DNA from: Flavobacterium piscinae
GTDB taxonomy: Bacteria > Bacteroidota > Bacteroidia > Flavobacteriales > Flavobacteriaceae
Length of the DNA stretch: 64,000 nt
Direction of reading: 5' to 3'
NCBI RefSeq assembly: GCF_004122145.1
Contig: NZ_SBKQ01000015.1
Coordinates: forward strand, 19,639 to 83,638
The notes beneath the pieces are model-generated. The model was not told where the DNA came from, ran no database searches, and was given only the letters and a program-made list of their open reading frames with translations. This document shows, piece by piece, positions 1-8,279 of the stretch. How positions within the stretch are numbered: the stretch's first letter is position 1; every line of letters begins with the position of its first letter. The translations under genes were made by a program, and so were the position numbers.

Positions 1-163
1 CGTCATTTGAAATTACACCTTGAGTAGAATTTTGAACAAAGATGTTCGCATACGGTATACTTTCTTTTGAACTTTTGTCTACAATTTTACCTTCAAAAAT
101 AACGGTTTGTGCATTTAATGACAGTGAAATTAATCCGAAAAGAAACAAATAAATTTTTTTCAT
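1..163 (-). CDS. Carboxypeptidase-regulatory-domain protein, N-terminal part only
   Basis: This is a partial gene that runs off the left edge of the window. It reads from an ATG at 163 and gives 54 residues. The first 19 or so form a signal peptide ending in LNAQ. After that comes GKIVDKSSKESIPYANIFVQ, which is the opening of a CarboxypepD_reg-like beta-sandwich as found at the start of SusC-like TonB receptors and many other exported Bacteroidota proteins. The rest of the protein is outside the window, so receptor versus other surface protein cannot be decided. It lies downstream of the sigma factor operon on the same strand, separated by a terminator. Confidence 0.75.
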   Translation of the reverse strand, partial: MKKIYLFLFGLISLSLNAQTVIFEGKIVDKSSKESIPYANIFVQNSTQGVISND

Positions 164-217
164 GTGTTGATATAAGTTAGATTTTGTGAGGCACCAAGGT
201 AAATATTTTCAATAAAA

Positions 218-250
218 AAACTTTGCCAAAATTGGCTTTTGACAAAGTTT
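218..250 (-). terminator. Rho-independent terminator after the DUF4252 gene
   Basis: Read on the minus strand, AAACTTTG (250-243) pairs with CAAAGTTT (225-218). An inner palindrome, GCCAATTTTGGC, lies between the arms, and a T-rich run follows. It is 20 bases past the stop codon at 271, the expected place for the end of the sigma operon transcript. Confidence 0.6.
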
Positions 251-270
251 CATCATTTTTCTTCCCCCGA

Positions 271-804
271 TTACTTATTCCCTTTTGATGCTTTTTTCAA
301 ATTTTCGCCACCGGGTAGATTCATTTGCTCGGTTAAGGCTGAAATTTCATCTAAGTTGAAGTTACCGGTTAATGAAAACAAAACGGTTTCGTTGTCTTTT
401 GCATTTCCTTCGATGAACATAAAGAGTTCTTTTACGATGGAATCATTGGCACCGGATCGCATGTAGATTTTTACGTTTTTTCCACCATCAGAAATTCGCA
501 TTAACTCATCCATGCCGGCTGTTTTCAAATATTTTTCTGCCGTGGCACGCATTTCAGCAGTTTGTCTTGGGCTCGAAGTAATGAACACTTTAAGGTTATC
601 CAATTTCTTGAGTAAGTTCACATACTGTTGCGTTTCTTTATCATTGGCTTTCACTTTACTCATCATTTCAAACATTTTTTTGTTGACAATGATGGTTTTT
701 ATATCTTCCGGTCCGTCAAATTTGTCAAAGACTGACTGACCAAACAGTACTTGTGAAACAAATAATGTTACAAATAAAATTAACGAGGTTATAATTCTAG
801 ACAT
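271..804 (-). CDS. DUF4252 exported protein
   Basis: The 177-residue product begins with a signal peptide (about residues 1-22, ending LFGQ). The body matches DUF4252, a family of small exported Bacteroidota proteins of unknown function, often encoded with ECF sigma factors. It is rich in Lys, Asp and Asn and has no Cys, so it is not a lipoprotein. It is third in a minus-strand set of sigma factor, anti-sigma-like protein and DUF4252, starting 4 bases after the preceding stop. I infer that it is co-transcribed with, and perhaps a target of, that sigma factor. No catalytic motif is visible. Confidence 0.8.
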   Translation of the reverse strand: MSRIITSLILFVTLFVSQVLFGQSVFDKFDGPEDIKTIIVNKKMFEMMSKVKANDKETQQYVNLLKKLDNLKVFITSSPRQTAEMRATAEKYLKTAGMDELMRISDGGKNVKIYMRSGANDSIVKELFMFIEGNAKDNETVLFSLTGNFNLDEISALTEQMNLPGGENLKKASKGNK

Positions 805-808
805 TTTT

Positions 809-1267
809 TTATTTTTTAAAGATTAAATTTTTTGAGTTTTCGTATTCATTAATATAGTTTACACTTTCCATGCCAATGTTTACATTTTGAGATAAAAGTG
901 CTAATGCTTTTTGCGTTTCTTCAAAAGCTTCTTCCGGTGATTCAAAAGAACCTAATTCAGATTTTGCAAGTTGTTTTTGTTTGGTTGGCGGATAATTTAC
1001 AAGGGTTATTACACCTACTAAGAATACTACACTTGCTGCGATTGCTATCCGGGTAACAGGAAATCGTTTTTTAGTTTTTAGGGATAGTAATGGCGTAAAT
1101 TTTTCTTCTTTTTCAGTAGTAAGATAACCAAAGAGCGGTTTGTATTGCTCTAAATGAGCGGCTACTTTTTCAGTTGAAAAGTACTGTTTCAACTGCGTTT
1201 CTTCTGCAATGGTGGTTTCTCCTTCGAAGTATTTTTCTACTAATTGTTCTATTTTAGCTAATTCCAT
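809..1267 (-). CDS. Putative anti-sigma factor, single membrane span
   Basis: The 152-residue protein has a soluble N-terminal part (about 1-70) with a short acidic helical stretch typical of the small anti-sigma regulators encoded next to Bacteroidota ECF sigma factors. One hydrophobic span follows at about 73-91, then a periplasmic tail. The start overlaps the sigma factor stop by 14 bases, implying translational coupling. The role as an anti-sigma factor is inferred from gene order and topology. I see no canonical zinc-binding HxxxCxxC motif, so it is not a ZAS-type anti-sigma. Confidence 0.65.
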   Translation of the reverse strand: MELAKIEQLVEKYFEGETTIAEETQLKQYFSTEKVAAHLEQYKPLFGYLTTEKEEKFTPLLSLKTKKRFPVTRIAIAASVVFLVGVITLVNYPPTKQKQLAKSELGSFESPEEAFEETQKALALLSQNVNIGMESVNYINEYENSKNLIFKK

Positions 1268-1763
1268 AATGATGGGTTTTAGTCATTTTTTCTCTAATTG
1301 TTTTTCGTGCTCTGGATAAGTTTACTCGAACAGCTGTTTCATTCATATCGAGAATTTTCGCGATTTCTTCAAATTCATATTGCTCGATATCACGCATTTG
1401 AATGATTAATTTTTGCTGTTCCGGTAATTCGTTAATCATTTTTTCAACCCAATGCCAACTGTCTTGATCTTCCACTTTTTTTTCTAACGATGCTTCTGTA
1501 GATGTAAAATTGTTATGTACAATTTTCATGTTTGATGCTCTTTTTGATTTTAATTGGTCCAAACAATAATTTTTTGTCATTGTCATCGCAAAGGCTTCTA
1601 CGCTTGCATAATTAGTTAAACCATTTTTATTATCCCATAATTTTACCAAAATGTCTTGCGTTGCATCCTGAGCTTCTTCATTGCTAACCAATAAACGCTT
1701 AGCAAGTCGAAAGACCTTATCTTTAAAAGGAGCTATTAGCGTTATAAACTCATTTTGGTTCAT
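1254..1763 (-). CDS. ECF-type RNA polymerase sigma factor
   Basis: The 169-residue length is normal for an extracytoplasmic-function sigma factor. Region 2 is visible at about residues 28-43 (NEEAQDATQDILVKLW) and region 4 at about 113-157, with the helix-turn-helix around YEFEEIAKILDMNETAVRVN. It would direct RNA polymerase to a small regulon in response to an envelope or nutrient signal. It is first in an operon with an overlapping anti-sigma-like gene and a DUF4252 gene. The next gene upstream is divergent and 115 bases away, so the region between them probably holds both promoters. Confidence 0.9.
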   Translation of the reverse strand: MNQNEFITLIAPFKDKVFRLAKRLLVSNEEAQDATQDILVKLWDNKNGLTNYASVEAFAMTMTKNYCLDQLKSKRASNMKIVHNNFTSTEASLEKKVEDQDSWHWVEKMINELPEQQKLIIQMRDIEQYEFEEIAKILDMNETAVRVNLSRARKTIREKMTKTHHYGIS

Positions 1764-1827
1764 TGGTCAGGTTTAAAACTTGGTTATATAGTCAAGACGA
1801 ATGACAATCTTTTTTGTTACAAAGAAA

Positions 1828-1857
1828 TTGAAATTAAAACTAAAGTTATTAAATTTA
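1828..1857 (+). promoter_or_regulatory. Bacteroidota promoter for the S41 protease gene
   Basis: TTG at 1828-1830 and TAAATTTA at 1850-1857 are separated by 19 bases, matching the -33 / -7 (TAnnTTTG) pattern except for the last base. The start codon is 22 bases further on at 1879. Confidence 0.5.
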
Positions 1858-1878
1858 CGTTCTTAAAAAGAAAAAGCT

Positions 1879-3333
1879 ATGCGAATATTTTCAAAAATGA
1901 TTGCCTTTGTTTTCTTTTCACTTTTGGTTTTTCAATCGTGTGAAGATATTGATGATAAGCCGGTTCCGTCGGAATTAGAAATTAAAGATTTTATTTGGAA
2001 AGGTTTAAATCTATACTATTTATGGCAAGCCGATCAACCTAAGTTAGCCGATGATTTATTTGAAACGCAACGTGATTTAAATGTTTTCTTGGAAAGTTAT
2101 GAATCTCCGGAAGCTTTATTCAGCGATTTAAAAGTAGCTCCTAATATCGACCGATTCAGTGTAATGTTTAGTGATTACAGGGTGTTGGAAAATGCCCTTC
2201 AAGGAGGTTTTAAAACAAACGGAATTGAATTTAGCTTACGTTTTAAAGACGCCTCACAAACCGATATTTTTGGCTATGTGCGTTACATTTTGCCAAATAC
2301 AAGTGCATCAAATCAAGGCGTTGAACGCGGAATGATATTTTATGCTGTAAATAATATTCCAATGTCATCGTCCAATGAATCTGTTTGGCGAGCCGCTTTT
2401 GCTGAAGATACTTATACCTTACAATTTGCCGATTTTGATGGAGGAAACATCACGCCAAACGGAGTTTCGTTAAGTTTTACTAAGGCTCAATATACTGAAA
2501 ATCCGGTTTATATTACTAATGTAATTGAAGTGGATGATAAGCGAATCGGTTATTTAATGTATAATGGATTTTTCTCCAATTTTGAATCCCAACTCAACCA
2601 AGCTTTTGGGCAGCTGAAAGCAGCAAATGTTACCCATTTAGTCTTGGATTTACGTTACAATTCCGGTGGCTCTGTAGATACCGCTACAAGATTAGCCAGT
2701 ATGATTACCGGTCAATTTAATGGTCAAGTGTTTGCCAGACAAGTTTGGAATCAAAAAGTGATGACATTTTTTAACCAAGAAAATCCGGAATTATTAATTA
2801 ATCGATTTACTAATTCAATTGGGAATGGCAATACCATTAATAGTTTGAATTTAAATAAAGTGTATGTGCTCACAACGGGTTCAACTGCCTCTGCCAGTGA
2901 ATTAATTATCAATAGTTTAAAGCCCTATATTACCGTTGTTCAAATTGGAACTACAACCGTTGGCAAAAACGACGGGTCAATTACATTATACGATTCGCCA
3001 ACTTTTGGAAGAAATAACAGAAACCCAAACCATCGCTATGCCATGCAACCATTGGTTTTAAAAATAGCGGATAAAAACGGAAATGGCGAATACCAAGACG
3101 GTATAGATCCTACGCTAGAACAATCTGAAAATGTGGCCAATTTAGGTGTGCTGGGCGATCAAAATGAACCTTATTTAAATACCGCTATTAATGATATTTT
3201 AGCGAACGGAAGAGTTGGGAATCGATATGTTGAATCAAAAGATTTACAAGTTGATAACAGTAAATCAATGCGAAAATTTAGCGACGAAATGTATATCGAA
3301 AAAGTTCCGGAAGGATTGTTTAAAATTTTATAA
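1879..3333 (+). CDS. S41-family C-terminal processing peptidase, lipoprotein
   Basis: The 484-residue protein starts with a lipoprotein signal (FQSC, Cys21). The middle has a degenerate PDZ-like part, then a tail-specific protease core: YLMYNGF, the substrate cleft strand DLRYNSGG, and GSTASASELIINSLK, where the Ser before Glu-Leu-Ile is the expected nucleophile of the Ser/Lys dyad. Related S41 lipoproteins are common in Bacteroidota and act in the cell envelope; their substrates are mostly unknown. The chosen ATG is the first before the signal peptide. The gene stands alone, facing the btuB-like gene across a shared terminator. Confidence 0.88.
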   Translation: MRIFSKMIAFVFFSLLVFQSCEDIDDKPVPSELEIKDFIWKGLNLYYLWQADQPKLADDLFETQRDLNVFLESYESPEALFSDLKVAPNIDRFSVMFSDYRVLENALQGGFKTNGIEFSLRFKDASQTDIFGYVRYILPNTSASNQGVERGMIFYAVNNIPMSSSNESVWRAAFAEDTYTLQFADFDGGNITPNGVSLSFTKAQYTENPVYITNVIEVDDKRIGYLMYNGFFSNFESQLNQAFGQLKAANVTHLVLDLRYNSGGSVDTATRLASMITGQFNGQVFARQVWNQKVMTFFNQENPELLINRFTNSIGNGNTINSLNLNKVYVLTTGSTASASELIINSLKPYITVVQIGTTTVGKNDGSITLYDSPTFGRNNRNPNHRYAMQPLVLKIADKNGNGEYQDGIDPTLEQSENVANLGVLGDQNEPYLNTAINDILANGRVGNRYVESKDLQVDNSKSMRKFSDEMYIEKVPEGLFKIL

Positions 3334-3336
3334 TAA

Positions 3337-3360
3337 AAAAGGCTCTTTATTGAGCCTTTT
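3337..3360. terminator. Bidirectional terminator between the S41 gene and the TonB receptor gene
   Basis: A 9-bp perfect stem, AAAAGGCTC (3337-3345) with GAGCCTTTT (3352-3360), has a 6-base loop and A/T runs on both sides. It begins 3 bases after the S41 stop and ends 5 bases before the stop of the opposing gene. Confidence 0.85.
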
Positions 3361-3365
3361 TCTTT

Positions 3366-5294
3366 TTAGAATAAAAAGTTGATTCCGAGTTGTACATTTC
3401 GACCACGGGTATTGTACCCCACGGTTTCCACAAATTTTTCGTTTAAAATATTGTTAACTGCTCCAAAAACAGTCAATCGGTTTTTCATTAGTTCATACTT
3501 AATCAATCCATTTACCAGTTGATAAGAGCCTAAAAAGACATTGGTAGTTGTAAATGTTCCGCCATCAAAAAAAGCATCTCTTCTGCCATCAACATATTGA
3601 TAGTTGATAGAAAACAACGTTCGCTCATTTGCCTTAAAATCTAGTGCAAGATTTCCTTTATGTTTGGGAATTAAACGGTTCAATTCTTCCGGAATATCCG
3701 TAAACGAATAATTTCCGGTCACTCTCAATTTAGAGGAAAGCTGATAACTCAACGTAGTTTCAAATCCACGTACTTTATTTTCTCCCTCCACATTCACATA
3801 ATAGGAAGCAAAGGTTTCCGGATCAAAAAAGAAACCAATCGAATTCGATTCTTCTCTGTAAAAACCAACCGCATTAAACGTCATTTTTTTGTTTAAGAAA
3901 GTCGTTTCAAAACCTACTTCGGCTGTTACATTTTCTTCCGGAGTCAACACTAAATTTCCGTATGGCGAATACAATTGGTACAAACTGGGCGTGATGTAAG
4001 CCGTGCTATACGAAGTAATAATTTTTAAAGGAAAATTTTTAAAATGATACGACGGATTGACATTATAAACCAATTGATTGTCATAAACCGAATGCAAATT
4101 AAGTCGTGTTCCGGCATTAATGTGTAATCCAAATTTTGAATTAAAAACTGCCGTTACGTAAGGGTCAATCATATTAAATTTGGCATTTTCCCTATTAATC
4201 TCATCAAAAGGTGTTTGAGTGTACATGTCGTGAAACTGAAATTGTGTCCCCACCACCATAAAAAAGTTTTTGTTGAAATTGTATTTATTAACGGCATCAA
4301 CCACCACACTTCTGGAAGTATAAACATATTGATCCGTAGTTCCTGAAAAGGAGCTGAATTCATCATAACTTCTTTCCAACAAAGTAAAACCGGAATTTAC
4401 AATAAATTCCCCTTTTTTGTATTTGTATTTCGGATTAAAGCCAAAACGAAATTGCTCTGAAAGCGAGACATTTTCCAACACATCCGGATTGTTTACATTG
4501 TCAAACGGGCCATCATAATCCGTTTTCATGCGGTCGTAATTGGCAAAAAAATCCAACTTCAATTTTGAAGTAGTTTGAAAGCCTATCTTTGCCAACGCAT
4601 TGACTCTCGAAAACCGGTCTTCTTCAAAATTTTCACCGGCTGCTTGCGAGATACCTTTGGTTTCCGTGCTGTTTAGTGAAGCATAATAATCCACTATGTT
4701 CACCATACCATTTAACCCAATACCTTGATTGAAATCTTGCGGATTCGCCTTAAAACTTTCCGCAGTATTCTGTGTGCCAAAATGCATGTACGCATTTCCG
4801 GCAATTACTTTTTTTGCCGCTTTTTTCAAGGTAATAGTAATCACTCCGGAAGCCGCACCGGTGCCATACAAAGTGCTCGCTGCACCTTTCATGATTTCAA
4901 TGCTTTCCACTTGTTCTGCCGGAAGCAATCGCAAATCATACTCTAAATTAATTCCCGAAGCATCCGTCATTGGAATACCATCAATCACAATCAATACCTG
5001 ACGATTTCTTCCGCCACGGATAAAATAGCTCAAATTTTTTCCATTTGCACTCTGGTTGCCATTGACTTCCAAACCAACGGCTTGACTTAAAATGGTGGCC
5101 ACCGATTGACCGCTGTTTCGTGCCAAATCCTCTGCCGTGATTTTTTCAATAATTTTACCTGATTTTTCTTTGGACTGCCCAAATTTAGTGTCCGAAATAA
5201 CGACTTCTTTCAACGAAATCGTGTCTTGTTGTGCCAAAGCACACGTTCCCCATAACGCCAAAATAGCGGAATAGTACCTGAATTTTTGATTCAT
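3366..5294 (-). CDS. btuB: TonB-dependent vitamin B12 receptor, BtuB-like
   Basis: The 642-residue protein has a signal peptide (about 1-21, ending ALAQ), a plug domain at about 45-155 with NSGQSVATILSQAVGLEV, FIRGGRNRQVLIVIDGIP and ESIEIMKGAASTLYG, and then a 22-strand-type barrel ending in INFLF with a terminal Phe. This is the layout of an outer-membrane TonB-dependent receptor. There is no CarboxypepD_reg extension, so it is not SusC-like. The long leader carries a cobalamin riboswitch, and btuF, btuC and btuD homologues lie next door, so cobalamin is the likely substrate. B12 should repress expression through the riboswitch. Confidence 0.9.
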   Translation of the reverse strand: MNQKFRYYSAILALWGTCALAQQDTISLKEVVISDTKFGQSKEKSGKIIEKITAEDLARNSGQSVATILSQAVGLEVNGNQSANGKNLSYFIRGGRNRQVLIVIDGIPMTDASGINLEYDLRLLPAEQVESIEIMKGAASTLYGTGAASGVITITLKKAAKKVIAGNAYMHFGTQNTAESFKANPQDFNQGIGLNGMVNIVDYYASLNSTETKGISQAAGENFEEDRFSRVNALAKIGFQTTSKLKLDFFANYDRMKTDYDGPFDNVNNPDVLENVSLSEQFRFGFNPKYKYKKGEFIVNSGFTLLERSYDEFSSFSGTTDQYVYTSRSVVVDAVNKYNFNKNFFMVVGTQFQFHDMYTQTPFDEINRENAKFNMIDPYVTAVFNSKFGLHINAGTRLNLHSVYDNQLVYNVNPSYHFKNFPLKIITSYSTAYITPSLYQLYSPYGNLVLTPEENVTAEVGFETTFLNKKMTFNAVGFYREESNSIGFFFDPETFASYYVNVEGENKVRGFETTLSYQLSSKLRVTGNYSFTDIPEELNRLIPKHKGNLALDFKANERTLFSINYQYVDGRRDAFFDGGTFTTTNVFLGSYQLVNGLIKYELMKNRLTVFGAVNNILNEKFVETVGYNTRGRNVQLGINFLF

Positions 5295-5387
5295 TTTAAG
5301 TTAAAAATAAATTTACTAAAATGGGAGAAAAGCATAGAATTTACCCATACCCAAACCTTTTTTCCCGAAAGTTTGTTACTCAATGTA

Positions 5388-5610
5388 TTAGGCAGGTCTC
5401 CTGGCTTGCGTCTTGTTGTTGGCCTTCTCATTCGCCTAGGCGAACAATGGCATGAAAGTGAACAACAAGCTGATTAGCTCACAGTTGCGGGTACAGCTCA
5501 GGATTTAAATTGGAGCAACTAATTTTCTGCTTACTGAAAACTGTCACTGCCTACTTTTTACCTGATTCCCTTTTAATGCTCGGCCTAAAAAAGGCGTTGC
5601 AACCAAAATA
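5388..5610 (-). promoter_or_regulatory. Cobalamin riboswitch controlling the BtuB-like receptor
   Basis: On the minus strand the conserved B12-box elements occur in order: a 5' GGTTGCAACGCC segment near 5601, GGGAATCAGGT near 5568, ATCCTGAGCTG then CCCGCAACTGT near 5505-5480, and AAGCCAGGAGACCTGCC at 5407-5391. Between the last two is a long peripheral arm closed by CTTGTTGTT / AACAACAAG. All core pieces of an AdoCbl/MeCbl aptamer are present. It lies 94 bases upstream of the receptor start, which leaves room for an expression platform. Exact ends are estimated. Confidence 0.93.
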
Positions 5611-5615
5611 CTCGA

Positions 5616-5642
5616 CAAAACTAAACATTTTTAAGTAAACAA
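5616..5642 (-). promoter_or_regulatory. Promoter for the riboswitch-btuB transcript
   Basis: On the minus strand TTG (5642-5640) and TAGTTTTG (5623-5616) match the -33 / -7 elements, with a somewhat short 16-base spacing. Transcription would begin a few bases before the aptamer. The upstream edge is about 16 bases from the dispersed repeat at 5659. Confidence 0.45.
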
Positions 5643-5658
5643 TTCTTAATTTTTTTTT

Positions 5659-5820
5659 CAGAAGCTTTTCCGGCTTTCCGTTTCAAGCTTTTTTGTCTTG
5701 TTGCTTTTTTCTAAGGCACAAAAAGAGCTTCCTTTGGTCGCTTTTTTGTGCCAAGAAAAAATGCAACAATCCTGCAAAAGGCTTTCCACTGCAATCCGGG
5801 CTAGGGGAGAGTGCTTCTAA
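5659..5820. repeat. Dispersed intergenic repeat element, copy A
   Basis: This stretch is similar to 63871-64000 at the other end of the window. Shared blocks include CAAGCTT-TTTGTCTTGTTG, then AGAGCTTCCTTTGGTCGC, then GCCAAGAAAAAAT. Copy A also contains a strong hairpin: GGCACAAAAAGAGC (5715-5728) against GCTTTTTTGTGCC (5740-5752). It encodes no convincing protein. It sits between a small-protein gene and the btuB promoter. Confidence 0.75.
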
Positions 5821-5828
5821 AAACAGAA

Positions 5829-5942
5829 TTAAGATTTGTCATTTTTCTTATTCATCTTCATCCACAACCAAATAAATCCTACCACAAAGTGAAGCAGAAT
5901 TACTCCTCCAACGATGTACATAAAGGTGTTTGAATCCCGCAT
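5829..5942 (-). CDS. Small single-span membrane protein, 37 residues
   Basis: An ATG at 5942 opens a 37-codon frame ending at TAA (5831-5829). The product has a polar N-terminus (MRDSNTF), one hydrophobic span of about 20 residues (YIVGGVILLHFVVGFIWLW) and a Lys/Asn-rich tail. Upstream on the minus strand, TTTG (5983-5980) and TAACTTTA (5963-5956) resemble a promoter with a short spacing. It lies between btuF (divergent) and the riboswitch. I do not recognise the family. Small membrane proteins of this kind are often subunits or regulators of transporters, but that is only a possibility here. Confidence 0.5.
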   Translation of the reverse strand: MRDSNTFMYIVGGVILLHFVVGFIWLWMKMNKKNDKS

Positions 5943-6028
5943 TGTATTTTTTTTGTAAAGTTAAAAAGTCAGAATCTTCCAAAAGATAACATTTGTTACA
6001 AACGCTTACCTTTGTAAAAAATAGATCA

Positions 6029-7159
6029 ATGAAAAAATATAGTTTGCTTTTTATCTTCACCATTTTGTTTATTTCCTGTCAGCAAAACCCAAAAACTAAA
6101 ATTGACATTACTTCTCCAGAAAACTATATTCGCTACGCCAGCGGACTTTCTATTCAAAAATATGCTGATTTTTCCATTGTATCTGTTTCTAATCCTTGGC
6201 CCACAGCCGATAAAAAGTATACTTATATTTTACATAAACCAACCGCTGTAATTCCGGATAGTTTAAAGCAATATTCCGCCATTCAAGTGCCTGTAAAATC
6301 CATCGTAGTCACTTCCACTACACACATTCCGGCTTTAGAATTATTAGAAGTTGAAGACAAATTAGTTGGATTCCCAAACACCGATTACATTTCTTCCGAA
6401 AAAACCAGAACTTTAATCGAAACCGGAAAAGTAAGAGAAATAGGTAGTAATCAAAGCTTAAACACCGAAGTTTTACTCGATATGCAACCCGATGTCATTA
6501 TCGGTTTTGGTGTAGATGGCGAAAAGAAAACCTATGATAATTTACTACAAAATGGGTTAAAAATCCTTTACAACGGCGATTGGACCGAACAACATCCGTT
6601 GGGTCGTGCCGAGTGGATTCAACTTTTTGGTATTTTGTTTGGGTTAGAAGAAAAAGCAGACACCGTATTCAAAACCATTGAAAAAGAGTATCAAGAAGCT
6701 GTTAAATTAGCCCAAAAAGCCACTTCAAAACCCACTATTTTGAGTGGAGCCATTTATCAAGATCAATGGTATTTGCCACAAGGAAAAAGTTGGGCCGCTC
6801 AATTTCTAGATAATGCGAACGGAAATTATCTTTGGCAGGATTCCGATGGAACCGGTAGTTTATCCCTTTCCTTTGAAACCGTTCTCGAAAAAGCCCAAAA
6901 TGCCGATTTTTGGATTGGTCCCGGTCAATTTACTTTGTTTGAACAACTTGAAAAAGCCAATCCCAACTACAAACATTTTAAAGCCGTTCAAAACAAAAAT
7001 GTGTATTCCTTCAGTTCCAAAAAAGGAAAAACCGGTGGGATTATTTATTATGAGTTAGCTTCCAATCGTCCGGATTTGGTTTTAAAAGATTTAATTAAAA
7101 TTTTGCATCCGGAATTAATGGAAGAGTATGAATTGTACTTTTTTGAGAAATTGAAATAA
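6029..7159 (+). CDS. btuF: Cobalamin ABC transporter substrate-binding lipoprotein, BtuF-like
   Basis: The ATG at 6029 gives 376 residues beginning with a lipoprotein signal (MKKYSLLFIFTILFISC, Cys17). An upstream in-frame ATG at 5993 would bury this signal, so I rejected it. The two-lobe Peripla_BP_2 fold is suggested by IVVTSTTHIPALELLEVEDK, a linker helix, and DMQPDVIIGFG. The family binds cobalamin, heme or ferric siderophores. The B12 riboswitch on the adjacent receptor favours cobalamin. A TACCTTTG element (6007-6014) precedes the gene. It heads the plus-strand btuF-btuC-btuD group. Confidence 0.82.
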   Translation: MKKYSLLFIFTILFISCQQNPKTKIDITSPENYIRYASGLSIQKYADFSIVSVSNPWPTADKKYTYILHKPTAVIPDSLKQYSAIQVPVKSIVVTSTTHIPALELLEVEDKLVGFPNTDYISSEKTRTLIETGKVREIGSNQSLNTEVLLDMQPDVIIGFGVDGEKKTYDNLLQNGLKILYNGDWTEQHPLGRAEWIQLFGILFGLEEKADTVFKTIEKEYQEAVKLAQKATSKPTILSGAIYQDQWYLPQGKSWAAQFLDNANGNYLWQDSDGTGSLSLSFETVLEKAQNADFWIGPGQFTLFEQLEKANPNYKHFKAVQNKNVYSFSSKKGKTGGIIYYELASNRPDLVLKDLIKILHPELMEEYELYFFEKLK

Positions 7160-7240
7160 TTTATCAATTACAATTTTATTTAAGTCTTAGTATATTTACG
7201 CCATACTTAATGTTCCTTAATTTCTTAATGGTTTAAAAAA

Positions 7241-8254
7241 TTGCCAACTCAAAAACATAAAATACTATTCCTTTTATTAATCTTCGTGTTAATCGGAACG
7301 TTTTTGCTAAACCTCAGTTTAGGTTCCGTTTCTATTCCTACAAGCGATATTTTTAATTCCATTATCGGTAATGAAATTAAATCGTCTTGGGAAATTATTC
7401 TATGGAATTTCCGTTTACCAAAAGCTATCACCGCCATTTTAGTGGGGATGGGCTTATCGGTTTCCGGATTGTTAATGCAAACCTTGTTCAGAAATCCACT
7501 TGCCGGACCGTATGTATTGGGTTTAAGTTCAGGTTCCAGTTTAGGTGTCGCTTTTATGATTATGGGAGCAAGTTTTTTACCCTCTTTTTTAGTTTCCGAT
7601 TACGGAATTGTTTTGGCTTCTTCCATCGGGAGTTTTTTGGTTTTATTGGCGGTTTTAATCGTTTCTCAAAAATTACGCGATACGATGGCGATATTAATTG
7701 TCGGACTCATGTTTGGTAGTTTTACGAGTGCGATTGTGAGTGTGTTGAGTTATTTCAGCACCGCACAAGAATTGCAAAAATTCACTTTTTGGTCAATGGG
7801 AAGTTTGGCAAATTTGCCATGGAGCTCTATTCTCATTTTAGCCATTTGTTGCGGAGTAGGATTGGTCTTGAGTGTTTTTAGCATCAAACCTTTAAATGCG
7901 TTGTTATTAGGAGAAAATTATGCTAAAAGTCTTGGTTTAAATTTCAAAAAAACACGATTGATTATCATCATTGCTACCAGTATTTTAGCCGGAAGCATCA
8001 CAGCTTTTGCCGGACCCATCGCCTTTATAGGATTGGCTGTTCCGCATTTAGCTAAGTTGCTATTTCAAACCAGTAATCATTTTATATTATTTTGGAGTAC
8101 GTTATTAATTGGTGCCATTATAATGTTGGTTTGCGACAGTATTGCTCAACTTCCCGGCAGTGATTATACATTACCCATTAATGCCATTACTTCCATGGTT
8201 GGAGCTCCGGTTGTGGTTTGGCTTTTAGTTAGAAAAAGGAAAATAATGATTTAG
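7241..8254 (+). CDS. btuC: Cobalamin ABC transporter permease, BtuC-like (FecCD family)
   Basis: The 337-residue protein is highly hydrophobic, with about ten membrane spans, and carries FecCD-family signatures: LGSVSIPTSDIF near the N-terminus, WNFRLPKAITAILVGMGLSVSG, QTLFRNPLAGPYVLGLSSG, and FAGPIAFIGLAVPHLAK in the loop that contacts the ATPase. The frame is closed upstream by a TAA at 7226 and no ATG precedes the first conserved block, so a TTG at 7241 is the only sensible start. It follows btuF by 81 bases. The ATPase gene is separated from it by the inserted GxxExxY segment. Confidence 0.88.
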   Translation: MPTQKHKILFLLLIFVLIGTFLLNLSLGSVSIPTSDIFNSIIGNEIKSSWEIILWNFRLPKAITAILVGMGLSVSGLLMQTLFRNPLAGPYVLGLSSGSSLGVAFMIMGASFLPSFLVSDYGIVLASSIGSFLVLLAVLIVSQKLRDTMAILIVGLMFGSFTSAIVSVLSYFSTAQELQKFTFWSMGSLANLPWSSILILAICCGVGLVLSVFSIKPLNALLLGENYAKSLGLNFKKTRLIIIIATSILAGSITAFAGPIAFIGLAVPHLAKLLFQTSNHFILFWSTLLIGAIIMLVCDSIAQLPGSDYTLPINAITSMVGAPVVVWLLVRKRKIMI

Positions 8255-8259
8255 TATAA

Positions 8260-8276
8260 ACCACATAGAAACATAG
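8260..8276 (+). repeat. Left inverted repeat of the GxxExxY segment
   Basis: ACCACATAGAAACATAG matches the reverse complement of 8745-8761 at 16 of 17 positions. It starts 6 bases after the btuC stop and ends 3 bases before the GxxExxY start codon. Confidence 0.75.
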
Positions 8277-8279
8277 CTT

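Noticed and set aside
5693..5875. A 60-codon plus-strand frame
   Set aside because: It lies in the dispersed repeat element; the matching frame is not kept in the copy at 63871.
5993..6028. An upstream ATG for BtuF
   Set aside because: It would place twelve extra residues before a well-formed lipoprotein signal, and the promoter-like TACCTTTG lies inside it.
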